From the NCBI GenBank assembly GCA_015058045.1, contig SVDC01000024.1, positions 1-60,436 of the forward strand: a DNA stretch of 60,436 nucleotides, given 5' to 3'. The translations under genes and the position numbers were made by a program. Below the pieces are notes generated by a model that was not told the origin of the DNA, made no database searches, and was given only the letters and a program-made list of their open reading frames with translations. Source of the stretch: Cellulosilyticum sp. (GTDB lineage Bacteria; Bacillota; Clostridia; Lachnospirales; Cellulosilyticaceae). This document shows, piece by piece, positions 37,266 through 45,750 of the stretch; the stretch's first letter is position 1, and the number at the start of each line of letters is the position of its first letter.

Positions 37266-38718
37266 CTTGATTTTCTTCTCCCATTAGTTCTTGTAAGATT
37301 TCTTCATGAACCCAATCCTGACGAAGAATAGAGCCGATTTCTTTCATGATGCCTTTACGAATTTTGATATCTGCAAATTTATCTTCTACTTGTAAGAGTT
37401 TTTTGATGACATTAGAAGGTAAATCTTCTTCCTCGCAAAGTTGCTCCAATAAAGAGAGTTCATCTGGGCGAAGAAGTGGTTCGCATAAATGTTCAACAGG
37501 TAAATCATTACCAGTCACTTCCTTATAAATTTTAGGAAGTGAATCTTCCCAATCTCCATCTTTAATCCAATGATCACGGATTAAACGTAATTCAGAAGGC
37601 TGAATGAGTTGTACATATTCATGTTCTTTTGCATCGAAGATAGAAGTAGGTCGATCTTTAAGCATTTTATTATAAGCGATTTCAGCTTCTAATAGACGTT
37701 TAAGCATCTCCTTACGTCCTTTTAAATTAAATGGTCCCAGTCCTTGTTTTTTCTTATCATCTTTAGTATTTAAGAAGTATATAGAACCATTCATACGCCA
37801 ACGTTGACGATATTCTTCATTTTCACGAATGCTATATAACCAGTTACGATAACCAAGAAGTGGTTGTAATTCTTCATAACCATTTTGGATAAATCCAGTA
37901 AGGGATTTATCTTGAACGACCACAGTACAAATCCAACAGCCAAAACGAGACTGACCACAGCTAGGTGCATCAGCATCTCTTTGAATTGGACATTCCGATT
38001 CATCACTAGCATCTTTGTATAAGCTTAAAAGGGCTTTGTTATCGCCATTCCAAGGATTTGGAATACCAGGATGATTAAGATAAGTCCAAATATCACTTAG
38101 TGAGAAGTTCTCAATTGGCGCATAAACATAAGCTTTTGGATTGCTTGTGTGTACTTTAAGGATTTTACCCTCAATTGTTTTCGCATCAATACTTTGTTGT
38201 CTAGATTGACTTTCTTGACGACGTACACCCAGAACGACTACAACTTCATCATGTTTAGTAGTTTGTTCATCAATAAAGGCGTCTATTGGATCAATTTTGA
38301 GTCTGGCAGTACACCATCTGAATTTTTGACGAGGGCTAGGATATCCTTTACCAATTAAAAGTGTCCAGAAAGTATCTGTTTCCTTTGGTAAGACAAGATG
38401 ACTAGAAAATATATCATTTAGACCATCTCTAGCAGCAGCTTTATTAATATTATTAATGTTGTTCATTAAGTAGTTAAGAATGAGAGGATTCTCAACCATT
38501 GTATCTGATGAAACAACATAGATTCTTTTAGTACGTTTTTCAGGTGGCAACTCTTTGATCGCATTATAAACGAGTTGTAAAGTAGCTGTAGAATCTTTAC
38601 CACCACTATAACCAATAATCCAAGGTCTAGAGTCATTTAAGTAGACCTTTTGGATTTCTTCATGTTTATTACGAAGTACTTCTTTTATTCCATATGTTTT
38701 AATTAGGCCTTCATTCAT
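37252..38718 (-). CDS. dndC: DNA sulfur modification protein DndC
   Basis: DndC is a PAPS-reductase-like ATP pyrophosphatase with an iron-sulfur cluster; it activates the DNA backbone or carries sulfur from DndA. The pyrophosphatase loop GYSGGKDSTATL is near residue 35-45. The Cys residues expected for the 4Fe-4S cluster are seen in RWCTAR, ECPIQR, PSCGQ and CWICTV. The length of 488 aa is normal. The start overlaps the dndB stop by 8 bases, and its end overlaps dndD. Confidence 0.88.
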   Translation of the reverse strand: MNEGLIKTYGIKEVLRNKHEEIQKVYLNDSRPWIIGYSGGKDSTATLQLVYNAIKELPPEKRTKRIYVVSSDTMVENPLILNYLMNNINNINKAAARDGLNDIFSSHLVLPKETDTFWTLLIGKGYPSPRQKFRWCTARLKIDPIDAFIDEQTTKHDEVVVVLGVRRQESQSRQQSIDAKTIEGKILKVHTSNPKAYVYAPIENFSLSDIWTYLNHPGIPNPWNGDNKALLSLYKDASDESECPIQRDADAPSCGQSRFGCWICTVVVQDKSLTGFIQNGYEELQPLLGYRNWLYSIRENEEYRQRWRMNGSIYFLNTKDDKKKQGLGPFNLKGRKEMLKRLLEAEIAYNKMLKDRPTSIFDAKEHEYVQLIQPSELRLIRDHWIKDGDWEDSLPKIYKEVTGNDLPVEHLCEPLLRPDELSLLEQLCEEEDLPSNVIKKLLQVEDKFADIKIRKGIMKEIGSILRQDWVHEEILQELMGEENQDETE

Positions 38719-39814
38719 TATGTTCCTCCAAATATGTTGTTTCTATAGCTTGTTCTTGTTTTGTGAGGATTAGTCCGAGTAAGGTTTTAATTTGGATGCA
38801 AGTAAGATTGATACACTTAGTATTTCTAAGAATACGACCACCTTGTCCAATTACACGGCCTTTCCATTTTGTAAGGTTATTTCTTTTCCAATCAATTGAA
38901 TTGATCTCTTTAAAGACTAAGTCAAAGTCTAGTTGCTTTGTAGCAAATAAATGATTACCAATAATTCCAAATGCCTCAAGCACTGTACCGTATGAGATAA
39001 TATATTCTTCTCTTAAGGTATAAGGTGTGAGTTCTTTATTAAATACTAATTGCCATTCTTGTATATGATTAATCAAATAAGTCCAATAATCGATTATAAA
39101 TTGATCTAACTGCTCTTTGATCCTAGGATCTTCATAAGAAAGACCAGAAATAATACGTTGATTGGCTTTGTAGAAGTTACTGATGGTAAAGAGTTTATTG
39201 GAGAACTTAGGTAGAGTAGAATTTTCCAAGTCTGTATACTCATAGAGTTTTTCATTATTAAAGATAATATCTTTAGTCAATTTAGAAATAGGATCACGAT
39301 GATCAAAAGTGATACTAATAGACTTTGAAACATTAACCGCATGCTTATTTAAATCAGAAAAAATTTGTTGGCTACGTTTTAGTCCTTCATCTATAAAAAG
39401 TACAATAGAAATCGTTTCGTTTTCTAAAGAACTATCTGCTTTTAGTGCCTCATCTAAGGCATGTTTTCTATGTTGTCCATCGTTGATGAGGAGTTGACTA
39501 TCCATATTGATTTTTAATATCCCAATAGAAGAAAAAGTCTCATCATCAAAGGGAGTAAACTCATATTTACCATCCATAGAAGCAGTTAAAGATGAAAACA
39601 CATAATCATTTCTATTTTTTAATATATATTCCGAGATTTCTGGTATACGTTGTTTATTAAGAGTACGTTGTGAGCGAATTTCTGGAGAAAGCTCTTCGTC
39701 ATTAAAAATAAATAACTTTGGTAGTACTTTTAATGGGCACATAATTACGAAGTAATCTCGTCCTGCTTGATTTCCTTTAACAGCAGGGAATGAATAACAG
39801 AATGTTAACGACAT
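38711..39814 (-). CDS. dndB: DNA sulfur modification protein DndB
   Basis: DndB carries the family-defining DGQHR motif (112-116, in LLINDGQHRKHAL) and is 367 aa, as expected. In studied systems DndB is not needed for sulfur insertion itself but represses the dnd operon and limits modification levels. It is the first gene here, reading away from the McrB-like gene. ATG lies at 39814-39812, behind an AGGTG site. A promoter and a 12-bp palindrome TTACGTACGTAA lie directly upstream, which fits autoregulation by DndB. Confidence 0.88.
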   Translation of the reverse strand: MSLTFCYSFPAVKGNQAGRDYFVIMCPLKVLPKLFIFNDEELSPEIRSQRTLNKQRIPEISEYILKNRNDYVFSSLTASMDGKYEFTPFDDETFSSIGILKINMDSQLLINDGQHRKHALDEALKADSSLENETISIVLFIDEGLKRSQQIFSDLNKHAVNVSKSISITFDHRDPISKLTKDIIFNNEKLYEYTDLENSTLPKFSNKLFTISNFYKANQRIISGLSYEDPRIKEQLDQFIIDYWTYLINHIQEWQLVFNKELTPYTLREEYIISYGTVLEAFGIIGNHLFATKQLDFDLVFKEINSIDWKRNNLTKWKGRVIGQGGRILRNTKCINLTCIQIKTLLGLILTKQEQAIETTYLEEHNE

Positions 39815-39826
39815 AATTCACCTCGT

Positions 39827-39838
39827 TTACGTACGTAA
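39827..39838. promoter_or_regulatory. Palindromic operator candidate of the dnd operon
   Basis: TTACGTACGTAA is a perfect 12-bp palindrome between the dndB promoter and its start codon, about 10 bases after the -10. It contains TACG and CGTA half-sites. I recall that the DndB homologue DptB of Salmonella binds TACG and CGTA half-sites spaced by ten bases; here they are spaced by two. A repressor site is inferred. Confidence 0.5.
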
Positions 39839-39847
39839 TATGACTTA

Positions 39848-39876
39848 ATTATATCTGTTTCGGAGAAAATCTTCAA
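39848..39876 (-). promoter_or_regulatory. Promoter of dndBCDEA
   Basis: On the minus strand TTGAAG (39876-39871) is separated by exactly 17 bases from a perfect TATAAT (39853-39848). The transcript would start near 39841 and run over the palindrome into dndB. Confidence 0.65.
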
Positions 39877-39979
39877 TTCTAATATTAAAAATAGTACTGA
39901 GAGAATAAATTCCATTGCTTTTTAGAGATAAAGAAACAATAATAAAGGTAATAAAGTTTGGGTTGAGGAGGAAAGGATA

Positions 39980-41725
39980 TTGGAATTAAAGCAACTCATG
40001 AATCACTTAAGTGATCAAGAAAAGCGTGTAGCCGAACGTTTTGTGAGGCTAATTTATAACGGAAGTGCCAATACAGCTTATCAATATATGTTTACGGAAG
40101 CTATTTTGAGAACGGTAGAAGCTATGCCAAATCAAAATGAACTAGATTTAGATACTATTTTTTTACACTATGCAGAGATTTCCTATGATTGGTGTGGTAG
40201 AAAAAGTTTATTATTAGGTGGAACGACAGAAGGCATTAAGGGTGCTTCTAAAATTAATAGTGTGGTAAATGAGTTTATTCAATTACATCATCTTAATGTG
40301 ATAGAACCACTTTCACAAGATTATTTAGTAGATTTAAAAAAGAAGATCAAGCCATTAAGTAGGTGGGTACAAGAAAATGTGGGTTCGGAGAGTAAAGGGA
40401 TTTGCCAAATTACTTCTGATAAACTTTTGATTACGGATGAAATTAGACAGTTTATATGTAAGTATATACAAGAACTTAGAGAGTCAAATGAAGAAATGGC
40501 AAAACAATTTTTGGACAAAATAGATGGAAATAATTTAGGGCAGGGGAATAATTTTATACTGTTTGAAAAATTAGTGGAAAGAGAGTGGGTGCCAAAGAAA
40601 GTTGATCAAGAAATCGTGGCCCGATATGATCTTTCAAGTAAGCAAGATGTGGAGTTGCTTCAAACCTACATTAAAGGTAAAGGTTTAAATTACCCTTTAT
40701 CTACACTCAGTAACTTCTATCTCTCTCTCAAATCTAAACCTTTTACTATCCTAGCAGGGATCTCAGGAACAGGTAAATCCAAGTTAGTTCGTCTATTTGC
40801 TAAGGCTGTTGGGGCTGATTTTACTTTGATTCCTGTTAAGTCAGATTGGTCGGATGCGATGGATTTATTGGGGTATAGGGATTTGAATCAGGAGTACCAT
40901 ATGGGGAAACTCATTGAAGTCATTAGTCGTGCTCAGGAGGATTTGGACAAGCCTTATATCATCTGCTTAGATGAAATGAATTTGGCTAGGGTGGAGTATT
41001 ATTTTAGTGATTTCTTATCCCTCATAGAATCCAGAAGATGGTCAGAAGATGGACGCATTATAACAGATGCATTTACAGGGCAAGATGTAGAGCGCTACAG
41101 TATTCCTGAGAATGTTTATATTGTAGGCACAGTGAATATGGATGAAACCACTTTTCAATTTAGCAAGAAAGTTTTAGATCGTGCCAATACTATTGAGCTT
41201 TCAGAGGTGGATTTAAACTATGATTTTGAGGAGGAACAGCAAGGAGAGCTTCAAGTTACGTCATTACATAATGAGGCACTAAGAAGTCAGTATTTATTAC
41301 TGAAAGAATGTGGGGCGTATAAAGAGGTGGCGAGGGAGATCATTAGTTGGCTAGTGGAAATTAATGAATATCTCAAGCCAAGTGGTTTACAGTTTGCCTA
41401 TCGTGTGCGGGATGAGATTGTCTTCTATATGCTTTATAATGAAGAACTCGGGTTAATGGAAACAGAGGAAGCCTTTGATTATCAAATCCTTCAAAAAATA
41501 TTACCACGTATTGGTGGGACCAGCGAACGTATTAGAAAGCTTATTCTTAATCTATTAGGTTATTGTTTAGGTGCACCAGAAAAAATAGTAGGAATGACTT
41601 GGGCATCAGAAATAGAGGCGGTGGATCACTTGATAGAGGAAGCCATCTATCCAAGGTCAGCGAGGAAGCTTCTAGAGATGCTTAGGAGGTTTGAAGAAGA
41701 TGGCTTTACTTCCTTCTGGTTCTAA
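39980..41725 (+). CDS. McrB-like AAA+ GTPase/ATPase subunit
   Basis: This is the motor subunit of a McrBC-type restriction enzyme. An N-terminal region of about 215 residues, probably for DNA recognition and of no family I know, precedes the AAA domain: Walker A GISGTGKS (about 259-266), Walker B IICLDEMNLAR, sensor GTVNMDETT and the Arg in KKVLDRAN. In McrB the motor is GTP-driven; the sequence cannot distinguish GTP from ATP by eye. TTG at 39980 is a good start because GGAGGAAAGG lies before it and no ATG is suitably placed. It is divergent from dndB. The ribosome site of the McrC-like gene lies inside its 3' end. Confidence 0.8.
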   Translation: MELKQLMNHLSDQEKRVAERFVRLIYNGSANTAYQYMFTEAILRTVEAMPNQNELDLDTIFLHYAEISYDWCGRKSLLLGGTTEGIKGASKINSVVNEFIQLHHLNVIEPLSQDYLVDLKKKIKPLSRWVQENVGSESKGICQITSDKLLITDEIRQFICKYIQELRESNEEMAKQFLDKIDGNNLGQGNNFILFEKLVEREWVPKKVDQEIVARYDLSSKQDVELLQTYIKGKGLNYPLSTLSNFYLSLKSKPFTILAGISGTGKSKLVRLFAKAVGADFTLIPVKSDWSDAMDLLGYRDLNQEYHMGKLIEVISRAQEDLDKPYIICLDEMNLARVEYYFSDFLSLIESRRWSEDGRIITDAFTGQDVERYSIPENVYIVGTVNMDETTFQFSKKVLDRANTIELSEVDLNYDFEEEQQGELQVTSLHNEALRSQYLLLKECGAYKEVAREIISWLVEINEYLKPSGLQFAYRVRDEIVFYMLYNEELGLMETEEAFDYQILQKILPRIGGTSERIRKLILNLLGYCLGAPEKIVGMTWASEIEAVDHLIEEAIYPRSARKLLEMLRRFEEDGFTSFWF

Positions 41726-44150
41726 TCCTCATAAAGATGCGTATTTAGTTAGTGTGGTCACACCTTATTTTGCATTTTATATGAAGGGACCCTTAAAGTC
41801 AGATACTCTACCCAAGCTCACAGATGAAGATCAGGCGTTTTATGAGATAAGTTGTGAGGAAGTAGCAAAGGTTGAGATTTTAAATGTGGTGGAAGCTGAG
41901 ACCAAAACCTTTAAAGGCTTGAGCCGACCTCAGTTTTTTGAACAAACAGGCTATCAAGTGGTCCTTCATCAGCTAGGAGAAAAAGCAGTAAGATTGGATC
42001 ATGATAACCGTTCTATTCGTCAGTGTATCTCACCTGTGAGCAAAGATAGTCCTATTCAAATGGGCTTAATGAATTTTTTTAATGAGATTGGGATGACTCA
42101 GCTTAGAATTTTAGTAGAAGGCAAGGTATATCTTTCTTTAAACCTAGAAATCTATCCTACTAAAATAGGTTATAAATCCGATTATTTAAAGCTGAGAGAA
42201 GATGTGGCAAAGGAGATTTATAATCTTACTTTTGATTTTATGAGGCGTACTTATTTGGGGGCAGGTTTAAGAACTTCAAGCCATCCTTCTTTAACGGAGT
42301 TTTTTACTCTATTTAAGGGTCAATTTCAAGATTTTTATCAAGCCATTGCGCTCATTGTAAGACAACCCCATCATGAACTAGTGGCACAAGAAGAAATTAG
42401 AGCCTATCATTCCAGAACCCCTATAGGGCCTAAAGGCATACGGTATTTGAATCAACATCCTCAGCAGATCGAACGGCAAAATGGCCTATTTGCACCAAAA
42501 AAGGTTTTGCATAGTCATAAGCAGATGACTACAGATTTATATGAAAACCAAATGGTAAAGTATATGATGGGACAGATTATGAATCGCCTGAAAAGTGTTG
42601 AGGTAGAATATAAAAAGTTACAACGTACCCAAGATGAAGCAGTACTAGATTTTATGAAGGAACAGATCCATCAATTAGAGGAACAGGTGAATGGAAGCTT
42701 TTTTAGAGAGATTTCACCATTAGATAGAATGCAACCGTTTTCTCTGGTGCTTCAAATGTCTCCTGCTTATCAAAAGTTTTATAAGGTCTATTTGATTTTG
42801 CAAAAGGGCTTATCCATTACTTCTGATTTTTTTCAAATCTCCAATAAAAATATTGCGGAGCTCTATGAATATTGGTGTTTCATCAAGTTAGGTGGGCTAT
42901 TAAGAGAAAAGCATACCTTGCTTAGTACGGATATCGTGAAGGTGAATGCTCAAGGCTTATTTGTTAACCTACAAAAAGGAAAGCAATCAGAAATGCGTTT
43001 TAGACATAGTGTCACAGGTGAAGTTTTTACATTAGCCTATAATCAGAAGCTGCAACAAGGGCCAACGGTAGTCCAAAAACCAGATAATATTTTGTCGCTG
43101 AAAAAGGAAATGACCAATGTGACCTATCGTTATGTATTGGATGCTAAGTATAAGGTGGATTATCAGGAAACACCAGAAGGAATTTTGGAGCAACCTAGGG
43201 AAGAGGATATCAATACCATGCATCGTTATCGGGATGCTATTGTCTATGAAAATAAAGAAAGCCAAAACTATGAGCGTAATGTTTTTGCAGGCATTATTTT
43301 ATTCCCAGGAGCGGTGAGTGGGACTTATAAGGACTCTCGATTTTATCAAAGTATTGAAAAAGTCAATATTGGGGCACTCCCTTTTTTACCTTCACAAACC
43401 CATTTGGTAGAAGAATTTTTAGATGAAATCATTGATCGCATCGGTCATAGTGAGTATGATCAGATACCGAGAGTTTCAGGCTTTGAGGAATATATGGCAC
43501 AACTTGAAATAGAGGAGCGAAATGTTTTAGTCGGTCCTCTTAGAAATAGGGAACAATTAGAAAGATGTCTAGCCCATAATCTTTATCATACGCCTTGTAA
43601 GCAAATTAAGGATTATGAGAATCGACCTTTTAAATATGTGGCGCTTTATGAACATCAAGGAATGAAAACTTTACCACAAGGTGGAATTCGCTATATTGGT
43701 AAAGTAGCAAACATCAGAAAAGTGAAGCGAAAAGAACTTCTACAGCTATTTCCTACACAGCACACCAATTTAGAGGAGGGCTACTTAGTGTATGAGGTAG
43801 AAAAATGGATTAAAAAAGAAGAGCCTATTGTCCCTAGTGGACAAGGTGTGAGAAGACCGAATTATACCAATCATACCTTGCTAAAATATGCAAAAACCAT
43901 ACCTGAGCTGTATATTAAGGATTTAACAGAATTCAAATGGATTATGCAGCTTAGAAGAGTTTCAAATGAGGTGTCCATGGATATTGATGCTAAGAATCAA
44001 GTAGTCTTTAACCATGGGGATCATATGATCTTTATGAATGAAGCAGGAGAAATTGTGGTGGAAACGCCTTTAGAGCAAAGACGATTTACCTTTGAGGCAT
44101 TCTCAAGGAATCCTAGAAAGATTTATCAAGCTTGTATAAAGGAGCTTTAG
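41700..44150 (+). CDS. McrC-like PD-(D/E)xK nuclease subunit (DUF2357 type)
   Basis: This is the nuclease partner of the McrB-like protein. It matches the long McrC-like DUF2357 proteins: a large N-terminal domain, then PD (461-462, in QKPDNILSL) and D481-A-K483 (YVLDAKYKVD), the catalytic PD-(D/E)xK core. ATG 41700 is preferred over TTG 41691 because AGGAGGT lies nine bases before the ATG. The gene overlaps the McrB-like gene by 26 bases, so the two are coupled. The complex probably cleaves modified foreign DNA. Its target here (methylcytosine, or phosphorothioate with different flanking) is unknown. Confidence 0.8.
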   Translation: MALLPSGSNPHKDAYLVSVVTPYFAFYMKGPLKSDTLPKLTDEDQAFYEISCEEVAKVEILNVVEAETKTFKGLSRPQFFEQTGYQVVLHQLGEKAVRLDHDNRSIRQCISPVSKDSPIQMGLMNFFNEIGMTQLRILVEGKVYLSLNLEIYPTKIGYKSDYLKLREDVAKEIYNLTFDFMRRTYLGAGLRTSSHPSLTEFFTLFKGQFQDFYQAIALIVRQPHHELVAQEEIRAYHSRTPIGPKGIRYLNQHPQQIERQNGLFAPKKVLHSHKQMTTDLYENQMVKYMMGQIMNRLKSVEVEYKKLQRTQDEAVLDFMKEQIHQLEEQVNGSFFREISPLDRMQPFSLVLQMSPAYQKFYKVYLILQKGLSITSDFFQISNKNIAELYEYWCFIKLGGLLREKHTLLSTDIVKVNAQGLFVNLQKGKQSEMRFRHSVTGEVFTLAYNQKLQQGPTVVQKPDNILSLKKEMTNVTYRYVLDAKYKVDYQETPEGILEQPREEDINTMHRYRDAIVYENKESQNYERNVFAGIILFPGAVSGTYKDSRFYQSIEKVNIGALPFLPSQTHLVEEFLDEIIDRIGHSEYDQIPRVSGFEEYMAQLEIEERNVLVGPLRNREQLERCLAHNLYHTPCKQIKDYENRPFKYVALYEHQGMKTLPQGGIRYIGKVANIRKVKRKELLQLFPTQHTNLEEGYLVYEVEKWIKKEEPIVPSGQGVRRPNYTNHTLLKYAKTIPELYIKDLTEFKWIMQLRRVSNEVSMDIDAKNQVVFNHGDHMIFMNEAGEIVVETPLEQRRFTFEAFSRNPRKIYQACIKEL

Positions 44151-44210
44151 GATATAAAAGATGGGATAAATTGATTAATGTCATTTACAAAGCAAAAATT
44201 AAAATCTATT

Positions 44211-44254
44211 TTTCTTAGGGAAAGTCATTTTTGAAGACATATATATAAGTGAAG
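44211..44254 (+). repeat. 44-bp repeat A, left copy
   Basis: The element with core AGACATATATATAAGT and a preceding TTAGGGAAAGT is almost identical (about 40 of 44 bases) to 58770-58813. The right copy lies 46 bases before a gene start, so it may be a promoter or leader element. The left copy has no gene directly after it. Confidence 0.7.
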
Positions 44255-44305
44255 GCACACAAAATAGCAGTTCACTTTTAATCGAACCCCAAAGGCAGTA
44301 AGTAG

Positions 44306-44443
44306 CGATTGGACATAAAGCAAGTAGCTTTGGCGAAAGAAGGCCAAACACATGTGATTTCACCCAAGCTAAGCTCCCAATCGGAAAGGTTTTTCTTCTA
44401 TAGTAGCCTTAGGTTAAAGGAGCTCCTTGTAAAAGTGGGAGCT
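44306..44443 (+). ncRNA. Candidate structured RNA element
   Basis: Bases 44151-44806 contain no protein gene. They hold repeat A, this element and repeat B. An outer stem CGATTGG (44306-44312) / CCAATCG (44377-44383) encloses a hairpin GGC / GCC (332-334 / 343-345 of this kilobase, extended by TTT/AAA), a TAGCTT/AAGCTA pairing and a small GTG/CAC hairpin, the look of a multi-stem junction. A further hairpin, AGCTCC (44421-44426) / GGAGCT (44438-44443), follows. It matches no riboswitch class that I can recall. It could be a decayed regulatory leader. Confidence 0.3.
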
Positions 44444-44512
44444 TTATGAGGAGCCTTTAATAGGGGGATATGAAGGAAGAGAAGCTTGGAAGATGGAGCA
44501 AAGTGGAAAAGT

Positions 44513-44583
44513 AAGCCCATCATCGTGATGAGAGATCATGATGATGGGCTTATTTTGTATGTCCATAGATTAGGAAGGATTAC
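44513..44583 (+). repeat. 71-bp direct repeat B with terminator-like hairpin, left copy
   Basis: The 71 bases match 58049-58119 at 69 positions. The first part is a hairpin of at least 12 bp: AAGCCCATCATC (44513-44524) / GATGATGGGCTT (44540-44551), then TTATTTTG. The rest (TGTATGTCCATAGATTA) is unstructured. The pair encloses the whole sugar operon. Confidence 0.85.
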
Positions 44584-44806
44584 CTATTGGTACTGTAAAA
44601 GGATTAAGGGTATTATAAACAAACTAAAAAGTGCTAATGAGTGATAAGACATACGGAATATACGAGAAGAATGGAAGTAAAGAGGCAGAAAGAAGTAATA
44701 AATAGATCCAAATGTAAAAACATGCACATAGAATACATGGTGATCCTACTTTATACTTTTATATAAGAGAGATACAAGTATTTAAAAGAAAAGGAGGAAA
44801 AACAAA

Positions 44807-45733
44807 ATGCAACAAAAAAAGAAAGGGTTTTTCTTTCAATTGTATAAATACAGAATATTTTTATTGATGCTTCTGCCAGCAGTGATTTATACATTGATAT
44901 TCAGTTATTATCCAATGACTGGAATTATAATGGCATTTAAAAAGTACAATTATGCAGATGGAATATTTGGAAGTCCATGGTGTGGATTCGATAATTTTAA
45001 ATTCTTTTTCAAATCAGGACAAGCTGCAATGGTTACCAGAAATACAGTTCTCTATAATCTGGCATTCATTGCAATCAATACAATTTTTCAGATTGCAGTT
45101 GCCATATTTTTGACAGAAATCAAAGGGAAAAAGTTTCGTAAAATCTCACAGTCTATGATGTTTTTACCATATTTCATCTCTTGGGTAATTGTTGGGGTTA
45201 TGGCATTTAATATTTTTAGTTCGGATTATGGATTTTTAAATAAGATGATTACAGCTATGGGTGGAGAGAAGATTGCATTTTATACGACTCCAAAAGTTTG
45301 GCCATGGATTCTAATGTTCTTCAACTTGTGGAAAAATATTGGATATGGTTCAGTTATGTATCTTGCAGCATTGATGGGAATCGATACATCAATTTATGAA
45401 GCAGCACAAATTGATGGAGCAAATGTGTTCCAAAGAATTAGGTATGTGACCATTCCAATGATTATGCCAACCACAATTATTCTATTGCTTTTATCGATTG
45501 GAGGAATCTTCAGAGGTAACTTTGATATGTTCTACAATCTGACAGGAAATAATGGACTCCTATATAACTATACAGATGTGATTGATACATTGTCATTCCG
45601 TGCACTGATTAGTAGTAATAACTTTGGTATGGCAGCTGCCATTGGTCTGTTTCAATCGGTATTATGTTTTATTACAGTACTTGCTGTAAATAAAATGGTA
45701 GCGCGTTATGATAAGGATTATTCATTATTTTAA
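44807..45733 (+). CDS. Sugar ABC transporter permease, LplB/YteP type
   Basis: This is one of two membrane permeases of a carbohydrate importer, in the family of Bacillus LplB and YteP. The 308-aa protein has six transmembrane helices, the N-terminal LPAVIYTLIFSYYPMTGIIM typical of the family, and the EAA loop YEAAQIDGANVFQRIRYVT that touches the ATPase. ATG at 44807 follows a strong AAAGGAGGAAAAAC site. It precedes the second permease. No ATP-binding gene is in the cluster; such importers often share an MsmX-type ATPase encoded elsewhere. Confidence 0.88.
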   Translation: MQQKKKGFFFQLYKYRIFLLMLLPAVIYTLIFSYYPMTGIIMAFKKYNYADGIFGSPWCGFDNFKFFFKSGQAAMVTRNTVLYNLAFIAINTIFQIAVAIFLTEIKGKKFRKISQSMMFLPYFISWVIVGVMAFNIFSSDYGFLNKMITAMGGEKIAFYTTPKVWPWILMFFNLWKNIGYGSVMYLAALMGIDTSIYEAAQIDGANVFQRIRYVTIPMIMPTTIILLLLSIGGIFRGNFDMFYNLTGNNGLLYNYTDVIDTLSFRALISSNNFGMAAAIGLFQSVLCFITVLAVNKMVARYDKDYSLF

Positions 45734-45750
45734 TGAATGGAGGGAATACA

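Noticed and set aside
41691..41700. TTG at 41691 as the McrC-like start
   Set aside because: The ribosome site AGGAGGT ends directly before this TTG, leaving no spacer. ATG 41700, nine bases later, has correct spacing.
44281..44290. ATCGAACCCC resembles a T-arm of a tRNA on the minus strand
   Set aside because: The flanking bases cannot pair as a T-stem and no acceptor or anticodon arm is found. No tRNA gene is present.
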